Assembly: GCF_021018745.1 (NCBI RefSeq)
Contig: NZ_CP063845.1
Span: forward strand, 1,674,001-1,738,000
DNA from: Gloeobacter morelensis MG652769
GTDB lineage: Bacteria > Cyanobacteriota > Cyanobacteriia > Gloeobacterales > Gloeobacteraceae
Reading direction: 5' to 3'
DNA length: 64,000 bases
In this document: piece by piece, positions 56,587 to 64,000 of the stretch
Layout of the letters: each line of letters opens with the position of its first letter
Numbering within the stretch: the stretch's first letter is position 1
The notes under the pieces: model-generated
Told to the model about the DNA's origin: nothing
Databases searched by the model: none
What the model saw: only the letters and a program-made list of their open reading frames with translations
Position numbers and translations under genes: made by a program

Positions 56587-57531
56587 ATGCCGATAGAGCC
56601 AGTCAATTCAAATTCTTCCAGCTGGCCGGAGTGGGCTAATCCTGTTTTGCAAGGATTATTTGGACTTGGCTCTGCTTATATGACGGCGTATTTTACCCGG
56701 GCAATAGCAGAGTTCAATTTCCGATCATCTTCCAAAGACTTGATTAAGTTTGTTCCGCCAGTCAGGCTCATCTATATTAATCATACTGTGACACCTCCTC
56801 TCAAGAGTGGGGAAAAATTTAAATATATAGGTACTACACTTCTTATCTTATTTTGTTTTACTGTTCTTATTGCTTTTCCCTCGATTTTTCCTAAAGAATT
56901 TCAAGCTGCAGCCAATACTAACTGGCTGTCCTACGCCAACTATATCGTGACAACACTATTTTGTTTCGCCATATTTATTCTACGAGTCGTCAATTACATT
57001 GATTTGGATAAACGGTACGGACCAGAAGCCAGAATTGAGCTTGAATCAGAACATGAGCATGTTTTATTTGTATGCCGCAAAGCCTTAAGAGCGATTGGCG
57101 CAAGTGTGACACTTGTTGAAACATTTGAAACGGAGAGTGGTCGTATTGGTGCGAAGGTGAACACTGGGCAAATGTTGATCATAGATGTTACTCGACAAAG
57201 TCGAGAGCCTTCAAAAAAGCAAAGGTACATCCTTAATGTAAGGGGAATCACACAAAATGCGCTGCATAGCGAATCCTCCAACAAAGGTAAAACACCAGGA
57301 ACTGATGGCATTCGTCCCTCTCCAGTCCACGGTCTGAACGTTAGTCGGTTTATTCAAGCTTTGAGCGATCTTGAAAAAAGTGAAAGCTTTGGTGAGGAAG
57401 TGTCAGAGCACAAAGTAAAACCAGAAATTGGAAAATTCAAACGCACATTTGGCTCGGCAAAAGGCTTGATCAAAGTTGCCACCGATTTTGACGCACCTTT
57501 GCCCGATGACATCATGAAACATTTTGAATGA
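56587..57531 (+). CDS. Membrane protein with VapB/DUF2281-like antitoxin tail
   Basis: The 314-residue protein is AT-rich compared with its neighbours. It has two transmembrane helices (about residues 80-101, KYIGTTLLILFCFTVLIAFP, and 116-137, YIVTTLFCFAIFILRVVNYI), a cytoplasmic alpha/beta domain at 150-225 (HVLFVCRKALRAIGASVTLV) and a C-terminal tail at 283-313 (KFKRTFGSAKGLIKVATDFD, then APLPDDIMKHF). The tail matches the ending of DUF2281-type antitoxins (GSAKGL..M..DFDxPL). Its TGA overlaps the ATG of the PIN toxin gene, as antitoxin genes usually do. This suggests an antitoxin built on a membrane anchor. The rest of the protein is not recognised. Confidence 0.75.
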   Translation: MPIEPVNSNSSSWPEWANPVLQGLFGLGSAYMTAYFTRAIAEFNFRSSSKDLIKFVPPVRLIYINHTVTPPLKSGEKFKYIGTTLLILFCFTVLIAFPSIFPKEFQAAANTNWLSYANYIVTTLFCFAIFILRVVNYIDLDKRYGPEARIELESEHEHVLFVCRKALRAIGASVTLVETFETESGRIGAKVNTGQMLIIDVTRQSREPSKKQRYILNVRGITQNALHSESSNKGKTPGTDGIRPSPVHGLNVSRFIQALSDLEKSESFGEEVSEHKVKPEIGKFKRTFGSAKGLIKVATDFDAPLPDDIMKHFE

Positions 57532-57914
57532 GCTATCTGCTCGATACCCATGCATTCCTTTGGTTCATTTCTGGTGATACGCGCCTTTCCACAAACGCAA
57601 GAACAATCATTGAGAACGAAGGCAATGAGATATATCTCAGCGTAGCCAGTATATGGGAAATATCTATCAAAGCGCGTCTGGGCAGACTCGAACTGATCGG
57701 TTCACCGGAGAAAGTGATCCAGGATAATATGGATTCAAACGGATTTATTTGTTTGCCTATCGAAAAGTCTCATGCACTCCAAATCTATAACTTGCCCGAC
57801 CACCATCGAGATCCCTTCGACAGAATTTTGATTGCACAAAGCCAAGTAGAAAGTTTGATTTTAATAACTACGGATTATCAAATTAAACAGTACAATATCG
57901 CCACGATTTGGTAA
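57528..57914 (+). CDS. VapC-family PIN-domain toxin
   Basis: The 128-residue protein has the PIN fold: LLDTHAFLWFISGD with Asp6, Glu45 in SIWEISIK, the acidic cluster DHHRDPFDRILIAQ with Asp95/98, and the last Asp in LILITTDYQIKQY. PIN toxins are Mg2+-dependent RNases that cut tRNA or rRNA. It starts inside the stop of the membrane antitoxin-like gene (ATGA), indicating coupled translation. It ends 7 bases before cobQ. Confidence 0.92.
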   Translation: MSYLLDTHAFLWFISGDTRLSTNARTIIENEGNEIYLSVASIWEISIKARLGRLELIGSPEKVIQDNMDSNGFICLPIEKSHALQIYNLPDHHRDPFDRILIAQSQVESLILITTDYQIKQYNIATIW

Positions 57915-57921
57915 TTTTCCA

Positions 57922-59394
57922 GTGGCTGCTTTGATGGTTGTCGGCACCTCCTCCCACGCGGGCAAGTCGCTTCTGGTGACGGCGCTGGGTCGCCTGTTCT
58001 ACCGGCGCGGGGTCAAAGTCGCTCCCTTCAAAGGCCAGAATATGGCCCTCAATGCCTACGTCACCGCCGAAGGCCACGAAATCGGCCACGCCCAGGCGGT
58101 GCAGGCTTGGGCCTGCGGGTTGGAGCCCAGCGTGGCGATGAATCCGATTTTGCTCAAGCCCCAGGGCAATATGACCAGCCAGGTGATCTTGAAGGGTAGG
58201 CCCGCCGGGGTGTGCGGGGCCGTCGATTACTACCGCGACTACTTCGAACCTGGCTGGCAGGCGGTGGTGGAGGCACTTGTCGAGTTGCAGTCGCAGTACG
58301 AACTGGTGATCTGCGAGGGAGCGGGCAGTCCGGCGGAGGTCAACCTGCGCCACCGGGATCTGACCAACATGCGCGTCGCATTGCACCTGGGAGCGCCCAC
58401 GCTGCTGGTCACCGACATCGACCGGGGAGGCGCCCTTGCTCACGTCGTCGGTACTTTGCAGGTGCTGCCCTCCGAGGAGCGCGCCCTCATCAAAGGCATC
58501 GTGATCAACAAGTTTCGCGGTTCGCTTGCACTGTTGCAGCCGGGCCTCGACTGGCTTGCCCAATACACCGGCGTGCCGGTGGTGGGTGTGCTGCCGTGGC
58601 TGGAGATAGCCCTGCCCGAGGAAGATTCAATGGGTTTGTTCGATCGGCGTGGATCGCGCCAACAGGCGCAACTGGAGATAGTTGTGATCCGCCTGCCGCG
58701 CATCGCCAATTTCACGGATTTCGACGCCTTGGAAGCAGAACCCACCGTCCGGGTGCGCTACGTGAGCCCCGACGGACAACTGGGCCATCCAGACGCGATC
58801 ATCCTGCCGGGATCAAAAGCCACCATCGCCGACTTGCTTACCCTCGAAGCGAGCGGTATGGCTGCGCAAATCCGGGCTTATCCGGGAGTGATCCTGGGAA
58901 TCTGCGGCGGTCTGCAGATGCTGGGAAGAACCATCGACGATCCTGAAGGATTTGAAGGCCGCCCCGGCCGCTATCTCGGCCTTGGACTCATCAAGGCCAC
59001 AACTGTTTTCGATTCGCTCAAGACCACCCGGCAGGTGCAGGTCGAATCGCGTCTGCCGGCCGGCGAGTCCGTCGTCGGTTACGAAATTCATCAGGGGCAG
59101 ACAGCCTTTGATCCTACCCTCGAAGCGCTGTTTGCCGATCCCCAGCTCGGAGTGGTCAGCAGTAATCGCCGCGTCTGGGGTACCTACTTACACGGCCTGT
59201 TGGACAACCACGCCTGGCGTCGCCACTGGCTCAACACGCTTCGGGAGCGCCGGGGATTGCCACCCCTCCCTATGCTGAGCGGCCATTACCGCGAACAGCG
59301 CGAGGAGATGTTCGAGCGTCTCGCCGACGCCTGGGAACCCCATCTGCCGATCGATGGGTTTGCCCAGTTGGCCGGGTTTGCCTCCCAGGTGTAA
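57922..59394 (+). CDS. cobQ: Cobyric acid synthase
   Basis: The 490-residue enzyme amidates adenosylcobyrinic diamide at four side chains in cobalamin synthesis. It has the N-terminal P-loop-like VVGTSSHAGKSLLVTALGRL, PFKGQNMALNAYVT, the GPSCEGAGSPAEVNL-like core (ICEGAGSPAEVNLRHRDLTN) and the C-terminal class I glutaminase with Cys in VILGICGGLQMLG and the His in GTYLHGLLDN. The start is a GTG. About 80 bases of its 3' end are repeated twice downstream (see repeats at 60997 and 62696). Confidence 0.95.
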   Translation: MAALMVVGTSSHAGKSLLVTALGRLFYRRGVKVAPFKGQNMALNAYVTAEGHEIGHAQAVQAWACGLEPSVAMNPILLKPQGNMTSQVILKGRPAGVCGAVDYYRDYFEPGWQAVVEALVELQSQYELVICEGAGSPAEVNLRHRDLTNMRVALHLGAPTLLVTDIDRGGALAHVVGTLQVLPSEERALIKGIVINKFRGSLALLQPGLDWLAQYTGVPVVGVLPWLEIALPEEDSMGLFDRRGSRQQAQLEIVVIRLPRIANFTDFDALEAEPTVRVRYVSPDGQLGHPDAIILPGSKATIADLLTLEASGMAAQIRAYPGVILGICGGLQMLGRTIDDPEGFEGRPGRYLGLGLIKATTVFDSLKTTRQVQVESRLPAGESVVGYEIHQGQTAFDPTLEALFADPQLGVVSSNRRVWGTYLHGLLDNHAWRRHWLNTLRERRGLPPLPMLSGHYREQREEMFERLADAWEPHLPIDGFAQLAGFASQV

Positions 59395-59479
59395 CAAGCG
59401 ATTAATGCTCCCATCTATTCTGTTTGCATATTTTGTTGCTGTGGGCAGCGAGAAAAGAGAAAAACTTCTCAGGAATATC

Positions 59480-59508
59480 TTGACAAAAATATATTCTTCG
59501 CATAGGCT
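59480..59508 (+). promoter_or_regulatory. Promoter of effector-like gene 1
   Basis: TTGACA (59480-59485) and CATAGGCT near 59501 stand about 30 bases before the first gene. The same TTGACAAAAATATATTCTTC stretch recurs upstream of gene 2. Confidence 0.5.
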
Positions 59509-59537
59509 CTGGAGGAGCAACTCTCTGCAGGTAGGCC

Positions 59538-60719
59538 ATGGAAGAAAAGTATTTTCTTCAGAACGAGTCAGATAGCAGTGGAGATGCCGCCTACATCGGT
59601 ACATTGGGTGAAGAAGGCGCACAAGTTAATGCTTTCAGCCAGAACGGTGAGTACAGCTATGGTAGCGACGGCAACCAGAATGTGTTGTGGGATCAGGGCA
59701 GCGACTACTACAGCGCGCAAAATCTGTATGCAAGCGAGGACGGCAGTAGTCTTGACAGTGGCACTGGCAGTACCAACTTCGGCAACTTTGAGAACGCATG
59801 GATAAGCGGCTCAGCGAGTCTATTCGACAATGAACAAGACATTGACACCAACTCAGATGTCTATGACAGCATTGCCCAGGGAGTGAGTGGTCTCGATTTT
59901 GACTTCGACAGCTTCTCCGATGCAAATGGCACGGTGTCCGCTACCAACGCGGATAGTCCGAACAGCAACTACCCAGGCACAGATACTTACGGCGCGATGA
60001 ACGACGATGGCTATAGACTACTACCGGGGGCCAGCGCCGTCACCGGCTCAGCTATCCCTCAATTCGAACAAGCAGCTACTGACCAAGATCTACCACTCGC
60101 TGCAGACGAACTACCCGTTGTTGACGCGCAAATTGAAGTTGAAAACGATATCCACGCGCTTTTGGTAAGCAGCGGCGAACAAGCGTCGATGGCCTTCTCG
60201 CTACCACAGGATGCCAGTGCAGATTTTATGAACGATTCCAGCGTGATGGCTATTGCCAAGTGGGATGAATTGGGTGGTAGTTCGAATGGGCAAACTGATA
60301 GTTGGAACGCTGACGAACTGGATGTAATCGCAGGCAGGCTACCTGCAGGTCCAAACGGCTATCCGGACGATAAGACCTGCAGGCTGGCGCATGAGTTGGA
60401 ACAAAAATATCCGGATACACCACAACAGAAACGCAGAGAAGAGGAGCGTAGGTCGATGGAGCAGATAACTTATCCAGGAGCAGGCGGTATGCTGGGCACC
60501 ATTGTCGGCAGCGGCCTGACAGGTGCGGCGGCAGCCTCTGCAGCGGGTCCCTTAGGTGGTGGAATCGGTGGACTCGTCGGGGGTGCAATAGGTGGGCTCG
60601 CCGGTACAATAGCTGGTGAACAGGCGCGCCAGGATAAAGTGTGGGTTGAGGATGCCTACAAACATTGTGAAGAACAAGGAACCCAAGCACCCTGGACTAG
60701 ACCAGAATCCCCACGATAG
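59538..60719 (+). CDS. Acidic Ser/Gly-rich effector-like protein 1 with glycine-zipper C-terminus
   Basis: The 393-residue protein matches no known family by eye. The first 125 residues (SSGDAAYIGTLGEEGAQV, FSQNGEYSYGSDGNQNVLWD) are acidic, low in basic residues and about 80 percent identical to gene 2. The middle (130-270) is unique. The C-terminal part has a pair of Cys (KTCRLAHELEQ and AYKHCEEQG) flanking a glycine zipper at about 319-365 (GGMLGTIVGSGLTGAAAASA, GGGIGGLVGGAIGGLAGTIA), able to insert in membranes. No signal peptide is seen. It is followed at 3 bases by a small membrane protein, in the pattern of effector plus immunity. Confidence 0.7.
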   Translation: MEEKYFLQNESDSSGDAAYIGTLGEEGAQVNAFSQNGEYSYGSDGNQNVLWDQGSDYYSAQNLYASEDGSSLDSGTGSTNFGNFENAWISGSASLFDNEQDIDTNSDVYDSIAQGVSGLDFDFDSFSDANGTVSATNADSPNSNYPGTDTYGAMNDDGYRLLPGASAVTGSAIPQFEQAATDQDLPLAADELPVVDAQIEVENDIHALLVSSGEQASMAFSLPQDASADFMNDSSVMAIAKWDELGGSSNGQTDSWNADELDVIAGRLPAGPNGYPDDKTCRLAHELEQKYPDTPQQKRREEERRSMEQITYPGAGGMLGTIVGSGLTGAAAASAAGPLGGGIGGLVGGAIGGLAGTIAGEQARQDKVWVEDAYKHCEEQGTQAPWTRPESPR

Positions 60720-60722
60720 GCG

Positions 60723-60995
60723 ATGCAAACGTTGGATGCATTAAAGCCGGAGTTTTTTGGCTGGGCCATTATCAATGGAGCCCTGATCGCAGTTGCGACT
60801 CAGCTGGCCTGGGCTCAAGCAGGCCTCAAGTGGTACAAATCGGTTGTCATTGTTGCTTTGCTTGTCGCACTACTGGCTGCAGGATGGAGCAGCTGGCTGA
60901 ATCCGAGAGGGACAGCGTTCTCCGTGGGGCTGTTTGTCTGTGCTATGGCTATTCTCTGGCCGCTGTACAGGCGATTATTTTCAGCACGATGGTAA
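60723..60995 (+). CDS. Small three-helix membrane protein, candidate immunity protein 1
   Basis: The 90-residue hydrophobic protein has three helices (FFGWAIINGALIAVATQLAW, WYKSVVIVALLVALLAAGWS, GTAFSVGLFVCAMAILWPLY) and a basic end. It starts 3 bases after gene 1. An almost identical copy is encoded at 62431, and a diverged relative at 62165. The position and hydrophobicity fit an immunity protein against a membrane-active partner; that function is inferred. Confidence 0.75.
   Translation: MQTLDALKPEFFGWAIINGALIAVATQLAWAQAGLKWYKSVVIVALLVALLAAGWSSWLNPRGTAFSVGLFVCAMAILWPLYRRLFSARW
60744..60976 (+). repeat. 233-bp perfect direct repeat, copy 1
   Basis: Identical over 233 bases to 62446-62678 (offset 1702). 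It covers most of the small membrane-protein gene. Confidence 0.9.
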
Positions 60996-60996
60996 C

Positions 60997-61219
60997 GAGC
61001 GTCTCGCCGACGCTGGGAACCCCATCTGCCGATCGATGGGTTTGCCCAGTGGGCCAGGTTCGCCTCCTAGGTGTAATGAATGATTGATTGATGCTCCTAT
61101 CTATTTGCATACTGTCGTTGCTTTGCGCAGCGAGAAAAGAGAAAAATTTCTCAGAGATATCTTGACAAAAATATATTCTTCGTATAAATTCCGGGGGAGG
61201 GATCCTCTGCAGGTGGACC
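60997..61219 (+). repeat. Duplicate of cobQ 3' end and intergenic promoter
   Basis: From GAGCGTCTCGCCGACGC at 60997 this follows the end of cobQ (59314 on) with scattered differences, and then the intergenic region up to gene 2. It marks the junction of a tandem duplication. Several point changes, including loss of the cobQ frame, show that it is not coding here. Confidence 0.85.
61162..61188 (+). promoter_or_regulatory. Promoter of effector-like gene 2
   Basis: TTGACA (61162-61167), then TATAAA (61183-61188) at 15-base spacing (TAAATT gives 17). It lies in the duplicated promoter segment and is closer to consensus than that of gene 1. Confidence 0.6.
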
Positions 61220-62161
61220 GTGGAAGAGGAGTATGTCTTTCAGAGCGAGCCAGATAGCAGTGGAGATGCCAGCTACATCGGCACATTTGGTGAAAAAGGC
61301 GCACAAGTTGAGGCTTTCAGCCAGAACGGCGAGTACAGCTACGGTAGCGACGACAACCAGAATGTGTTGTGGGATCAAAGCAGCGACGACTACGGCGCAC
61401 AAAATCTGTATGCAAGCGAGGACGGCAGTAGTCTTGACGGTGGCAGTGGCAGTACCAACTTCGGCAACTTTGAGAACGCATGGATGAGCGGATCAGCGAG
61501 TCTGTTCGACGATCAGCAAGACACAGATTCCAATCCAGATGTTTACGACGGCATTGCCCAGGGAGTGAGTAGTGTCGATTTCGGCTTCGATACTTACGGC
61601 GCGATCAGCGACGATGGTTACGGGCGGCCACCGGGAGCCGACAGTTTTACGGACTTGCTTGCAGGTAAGCCGAAAAGCCAAGGAGAAGAACGCTTACAGT
61701 TCGATGTGTACGGCAATATTCAAGGTGACGGACTGGAAGCGCCAACCATTCCTAATGGTGGAACTCCTATGGAGACCCTCAACCCGAGAGGATATCCGAC
61801 TGACCAAGAGTGCCGGGATTTGTACTGGAACGAGCAATCTGACTTGAGAAATGGCTTTGAGAAGCGGGAAGAAGAACATCAAAAAAGCATGGAGCAGGCA
61901 ATGTACCCAACTGCTGGAGGCATCATAGGGAGTACTATCGGCAGCGCTATTGGAAAAGTTCCTGGAATGATCATCGGCACTTTGGCAGGGACCTATTTGG
62001 GCGAGAAGATTCGGCAGGGCAAACAAGATCTTGACGATGCACAGGATTACTGCCGTGAACATGGCAAACACGCGCCTTATGTGGAGTTCGATTATGAGGG
62101 TGGGCCTTCTCCTGAACAGGCAGGGCCGCCAGCTCCAAATCCAAAACAGTCCAATAAATAA
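61220..62161 (+). CDS. Acidic Ser/Gly-rich effector-like protein 2 with glycine-zipper C-terminus
   Basis: The 313-residue paralog of gene 1 shares the N-terminal 125 residues (SSGDASYIGTFGEKGAQV; NLYASEDGSSLD; STNFGNFENAWMSGSASLFD) but lacks most of the long middle part. The C-terminal domain keeps the Cys pair (DQECRDLYW, DYCREHGKH) and a glycine zipper of different sequence (GGIIGSTIGSAIGKVPGMII, GTLAGTYLGEKI), plus a Pro-rich tail. Conserved front and diverged back is the hallmark of polymorphic effectors. The start is a GTG. It is followed by two small membrane proteins. Confidence 0.7.
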   Translation: MEEEYVFQSEPDSSGDASYIGTFGEKGAQVEAFSQNGEYSYGSDDNQNVLWDQSSDDYGAQNLYASEDGSSLDGGSGSTNFGNFENAWMSGSASLFDDQQDTDSNPDVYDGIAQGVSSVDFGFDTYGAISDDGYGRPPGADSFTDLLAGKPKSQGEERLQFDVYGNIQGDGLEAPTIPNGGTPMETLNPRGYPTDQECRDLYWNEQSDLRNGFEKREEEHQKSMEQAMYPTAGGIIGSTIGSAIGKVPGMIIGTLAGTYLGEKIRQGKQDLDDAQDYCREHGKHAPYVEFDYEGGPSPEQAGPPAPNPKQSNK

Positions 62162-62164
62162 CCT

Positions 62165-62428
62165 ATGGATCTAGATCTCATCAAGCCAGAATTCATTGGA
62201 TGGGCTGTTGCTAACGGCGGTACAATTTCCGTCGCAACCCAGATAGCTAAAGCTCAAACGGGGCAACCCTGGAGCAAAACAGTAATAGCTTTCTCTGTCC
62301 TGGTGATAATTTTGGCTTCAGGGTTTAGCGCCCTTCGTAGTCCTCTAGGAACGGTAGTCACCGTCAGTGGTTCTGCCCTTGTCGTAATTCTCCTCTGGCC
62401 GCTCTACAAAAGAGTGCTGAGTCGCTGA
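62165..62428 (+). CDS. Small membrane protein, candidate immunity protein 2
   Basis: The 87-residue protein has three helices (FIGWAVANGGTISVATQIAK, KTVIAFSVLVIILASGFSAL, VVTVSGSALVVILLWPLYKR). It is homologous to, but well diverged from, its neighbours, matching the divergence of the C-terminal domains of the two large proteins. It begins 3 bases after gene 2. Confidence 0.75.
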   Translation: MDLDLIKPEFIGWAVANGGTISVATQIAKAQTGQPWSKTVIAFSVLVIILASGFSALRSPLGTVVTVSGSALVVILLWPLYKRVLSR

Positions 62429-62430
62429 GA

Positions 62431-62694
62431 ATGCATTCTGAATTGAAGCCGGAGTTTTTTGGCTGGGCCATTATCAATGGAGCCCTGATCGCAGTTGCGA
62501 CTCAGCTGGCCTGGGCTCAAGCAGGCCTCAAGTGGTACAAATCGGTTGTCATTGTTGCTTTGCTTGTCGCACTACTGGCTGCAGGATGGAGCAGCTGGCT
62601 GAATCCGAGAGGGACAGCGTTCTCCGTGGGGCTGTTTGTCTGTGCTATGGCTATTCTCTGGCCGCTGTACAGGCGATTTTCGACACGATGGTAA
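62431..62694 (+). CDS. Small membrane protein, copy of candidate immunity protein 1
   Basis: The 87-residue protein is nearly identical to that at 60723 but has a different start and the end RRFSTRW. It has no large partner gene of its own, so it looks like an orphan kept after gene 2 and its own small protein were inserted or replaced. It begins 2 bases after the preceding stop. Confidence 0.8.
   Translation: MHSELKPEFFGWAIINGALIAVATQLAWAQAGLKWYKSVVIVALLVALLAAGWSSWLNPRGTAFSVGLFVCAMAILWPLYRRFSTRW
62446..62678 (+). repeat. 233-bp perfect direct repeat, copy 2
   Basis: Identical to 60744-60976; see there. Confidence 0.9.
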
Positions 62695-62695
62695 C

Positions 62696-62760
62696 GAGCG
62701 TCTCGCCGACGCTGGGAACCCCATCTGCCGGTCGATGGGTTTGCCAGGTGGGCTGGGTTG
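62696..62760 (+). repeat. Third copy of cobQ 3' end
   Basis: GAGCGTCTCGCCGACGC and the following roughly 45 bases resemble the end of cobQ again, with decay near CCAGGTGGGCTGGG. It marks the right border of the duplicated region, just before lysC. Confidence 0.8.
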
Positions 62761-62777
62761 AATTCCCATTTGGTCCT

Positions 62778-64000
62778 TTAGCTACTACGGCCTTCCACCG
62801 CGACTATCGCTGCGCTGCCCAGGCCGAAGGCCCGATGTACCGCCTTGAGAGAAGCTTCGCAGCGTGCGGCCTCCACGATACAGCTCACTTTGATGGTTGA
62901 GGTGGAGATCATCTCGATGTTGGTGCCCAGGGCTGCAAGCGTCTCGAACATGTGGGCGGCCACCCCTGGGGTGCCGACGATGCCCGCTCCCACCAGGCTG
63001 AGTTTGGCCACCGATTCGCGCACGACCACCCCGCCACAGCCCGCGAAGCCCGAGCACAAAGAATCGAGGGCGCGTTGGGCCGAGCGAACGGCGGAGCGGC
63101 TGACCGTAAAGCCGATGTCGTTGGTGTCGGCCCCGCGCTGCGATTGGACGATCATATCGACGGCGATGCCTTCGTGGGCCAGACATTCGAAGATAGCCGC
63201 CGCCACCCCCGGCCGGTCGGGAATCTGCAAAATCGCCACCTGGGCCTGGTCAGGATCGAGAGCCACGCCGCGCACCGCCTGGACGGCCGGGCGGACGGCG
63301 CTCAGCACCGGCGGATCTTCGTAAACCGGCGCGCGCAGGCCGAACTGGCGGCAGAGCACCTCGCCCGCCTTTGCGGCCAGATCGCCTGCGATCACGCAGC
63401 TGAGGCTGATTTCGGAGGTCGAGATCATCTGGATGTTGATGCCCGCTTCGGCGAGGGCTTTGAACATCTGGGCCACCACCCCCGGACGACCGATGATCCC
63501 CGCGCCGCGGATACTCACTTTGGTAGGAGCCGAATCCACTACCACCGCACAGCCGCCCAGTTCGGCGGCGGCGGTATTACTGGCGGCGACGGCAGCCGGC
63601 AGATCCTGGCGCTGGACGGTATAGGCGATATCGTTGGTCGGTTCCGGGGAGTTGGGGTGGTGAATCGACTGGATGATCAGATCCACATCGATACCGGCTT
63701 TTGCCAGGTGAGCAAACAAAGCCGCCGCCACGCCGGGGCGGTCGGGCACGCGCAACAGGGCAATTTTGGCCTGGTGGTTGTCGATGTAGACCGCGTCCAC
63801 GGGCCGTTCGGTCTCTAAGTTGTCGATAGCCCGATCCACCGGCAACCGCGGCGAGAGCACGATCGTACCGGGGGCGTCGCTCCAGCTGGAGCGGACCACC
63901 AACGGCACCGCGTAGTTGCGGGCAATCTCGACGGCGCGCGGATGGAGCACCTGGGCACCCAGGCTCGCCAATTCCAGCATCTCCTCGCTGGTAATCTCAT
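62778..64000 (-). CDS. lysC: Aspartate kinase, C-terminal part
   Basis: The visible 407 residues run off the right edge. The first part has EEMLELASLGAQVLHPRAVE and IARNYAVPLVVRSSWSD, the end of the kinase domain. Then come four ACT-type regulatory repeats (IALLRVPDRPGVAAALFAHL, KVSIRGAGIIGRPGVVAQMF, VAILQIPDRPGVAAAIFECL, KLSLVGAGIVGTPGVAAHMF), the duplicated regulatory tail characteristic of cyanobacterial aspartate kinases. The enzyme starts lysine, threonine and methionine synthesis and would be feedback-inhibited through these domains. Confidence 0.95.
   Translation of the reverse strand, partial: EITSEEMLELASLGAQVLHPRAVEIARNYAVPLVVRSSWSDAPGTIVLSPRLPVDRAIDNLETERPVDAVYIDNHQAKIALLRVPDRPGVAAALFAHLAKAGIDVDLIIQSIHHPNSPEPTNDIAYTVQRQDLPAAVAASNTAAAELGGCAVVVDSAPTKVSIRGAGIIGRPGVVAQMFKALAEAGINIQMISTSEISLSCVIAGDLAAKAGEVLCRQFGLRAPVYEDPPVLSAVRPAVQAVRGVALDPDQAQVAILQIPDRPGVAAAIFECLAHEGIAVDMIVQSQRGADTNDIGFTVSRSAVRSAQRALDSLCSGFAGCGGVVVRESVAKLSLVGAGIVGTPGVAAHMFETLAALGTNIEMISTSTIKVSCIVEAARCEASLKAVHRAFGLGSAAIVAVEGRSS

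Overview
The window looks like chromosomal DNA of a GC-rich, deep-branching cyanobacterium, most likely a Gloeobacter. This is inferred from gene content: ndhF-ndhD of the NDH-1 complex, a sigma factor paired with a DUF1822 protein, an HmpF-like protein beside a PatA-like response regulator, the arginine dihydrolase AgrE/ArgZ, two Tic22 proteins, an aspartate kinase with a multi-ACT tail, and a few GCGATCGC (HIP1) palindromes. No rRNA, tRNA or CRISPR array was seen.

Positions 1-8130 hold a partial SDR-like gene, a STAND ATPase with 14 WD40 repeats, and a compact acyl-assembly cluster (MarR regulator, acyl carrier protein, and two overlapping ketosynthase genes that resemble a KS-alpha/chain-length-factor pair). 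Positions 8131-21100 are mostly housekeeping: ribF, ndhF-ndhD, sigma factor/DUF1822, response regulator/HmpF, PadR, S4/YqeY, and a ZIP transporter behind a Fur/Zur-like box. Positions 21060-28100 carry a guanidinium exporter behind a two-hairpin guanidine-II riboswitch, a TonB receptor split by an in-frame TAG, a PepSY membrane protein, a candidate small RNA, a Crp-type regulator and a frameshifted ribosomal protein S4 gene.

Positions 28078-44400 are again chromosomal core: glpK-sixA, the tandem tic22 pair, prmC/infC, agrE, a Na+/H+ antiporter, dprA, a deaminase, and an ECF sigma/anti-sigma pair flanked by two DUF4394 genes. Positions 44800-52391 form an insertion-rich island: an intact-looking IS1 element, a 5.2-kb cassette (frameshifted membrane protein, Coq4-like protein, a wrecked RND pump, two small exported proteins and a TetR regulator) bounded by inverted IS6-type ends, and a nest of IS982 inside IS1 inside IS6. 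The core resumes with carB.

Positions 55860-62700 hold the most unusual material. First is an AT-rich pair made of a membrane protein with an antitoxin-like C-terminus, overlapping a VapC/PIN toxin gene. After cobQ comes a tandemly duplicated locus encoding two acidic Ser/Gly/Asp-rich proteins with shared N-termini and divergent glycine-zipper C-termini, plus three small membrane proteins. The layout resembles a polymorphic effector/immunity locus. The window ends inside an aspartate kinase gene. Gene decay is a recurring theme: one in-frame stop, several frameshifts and one deletion fusion are visible.
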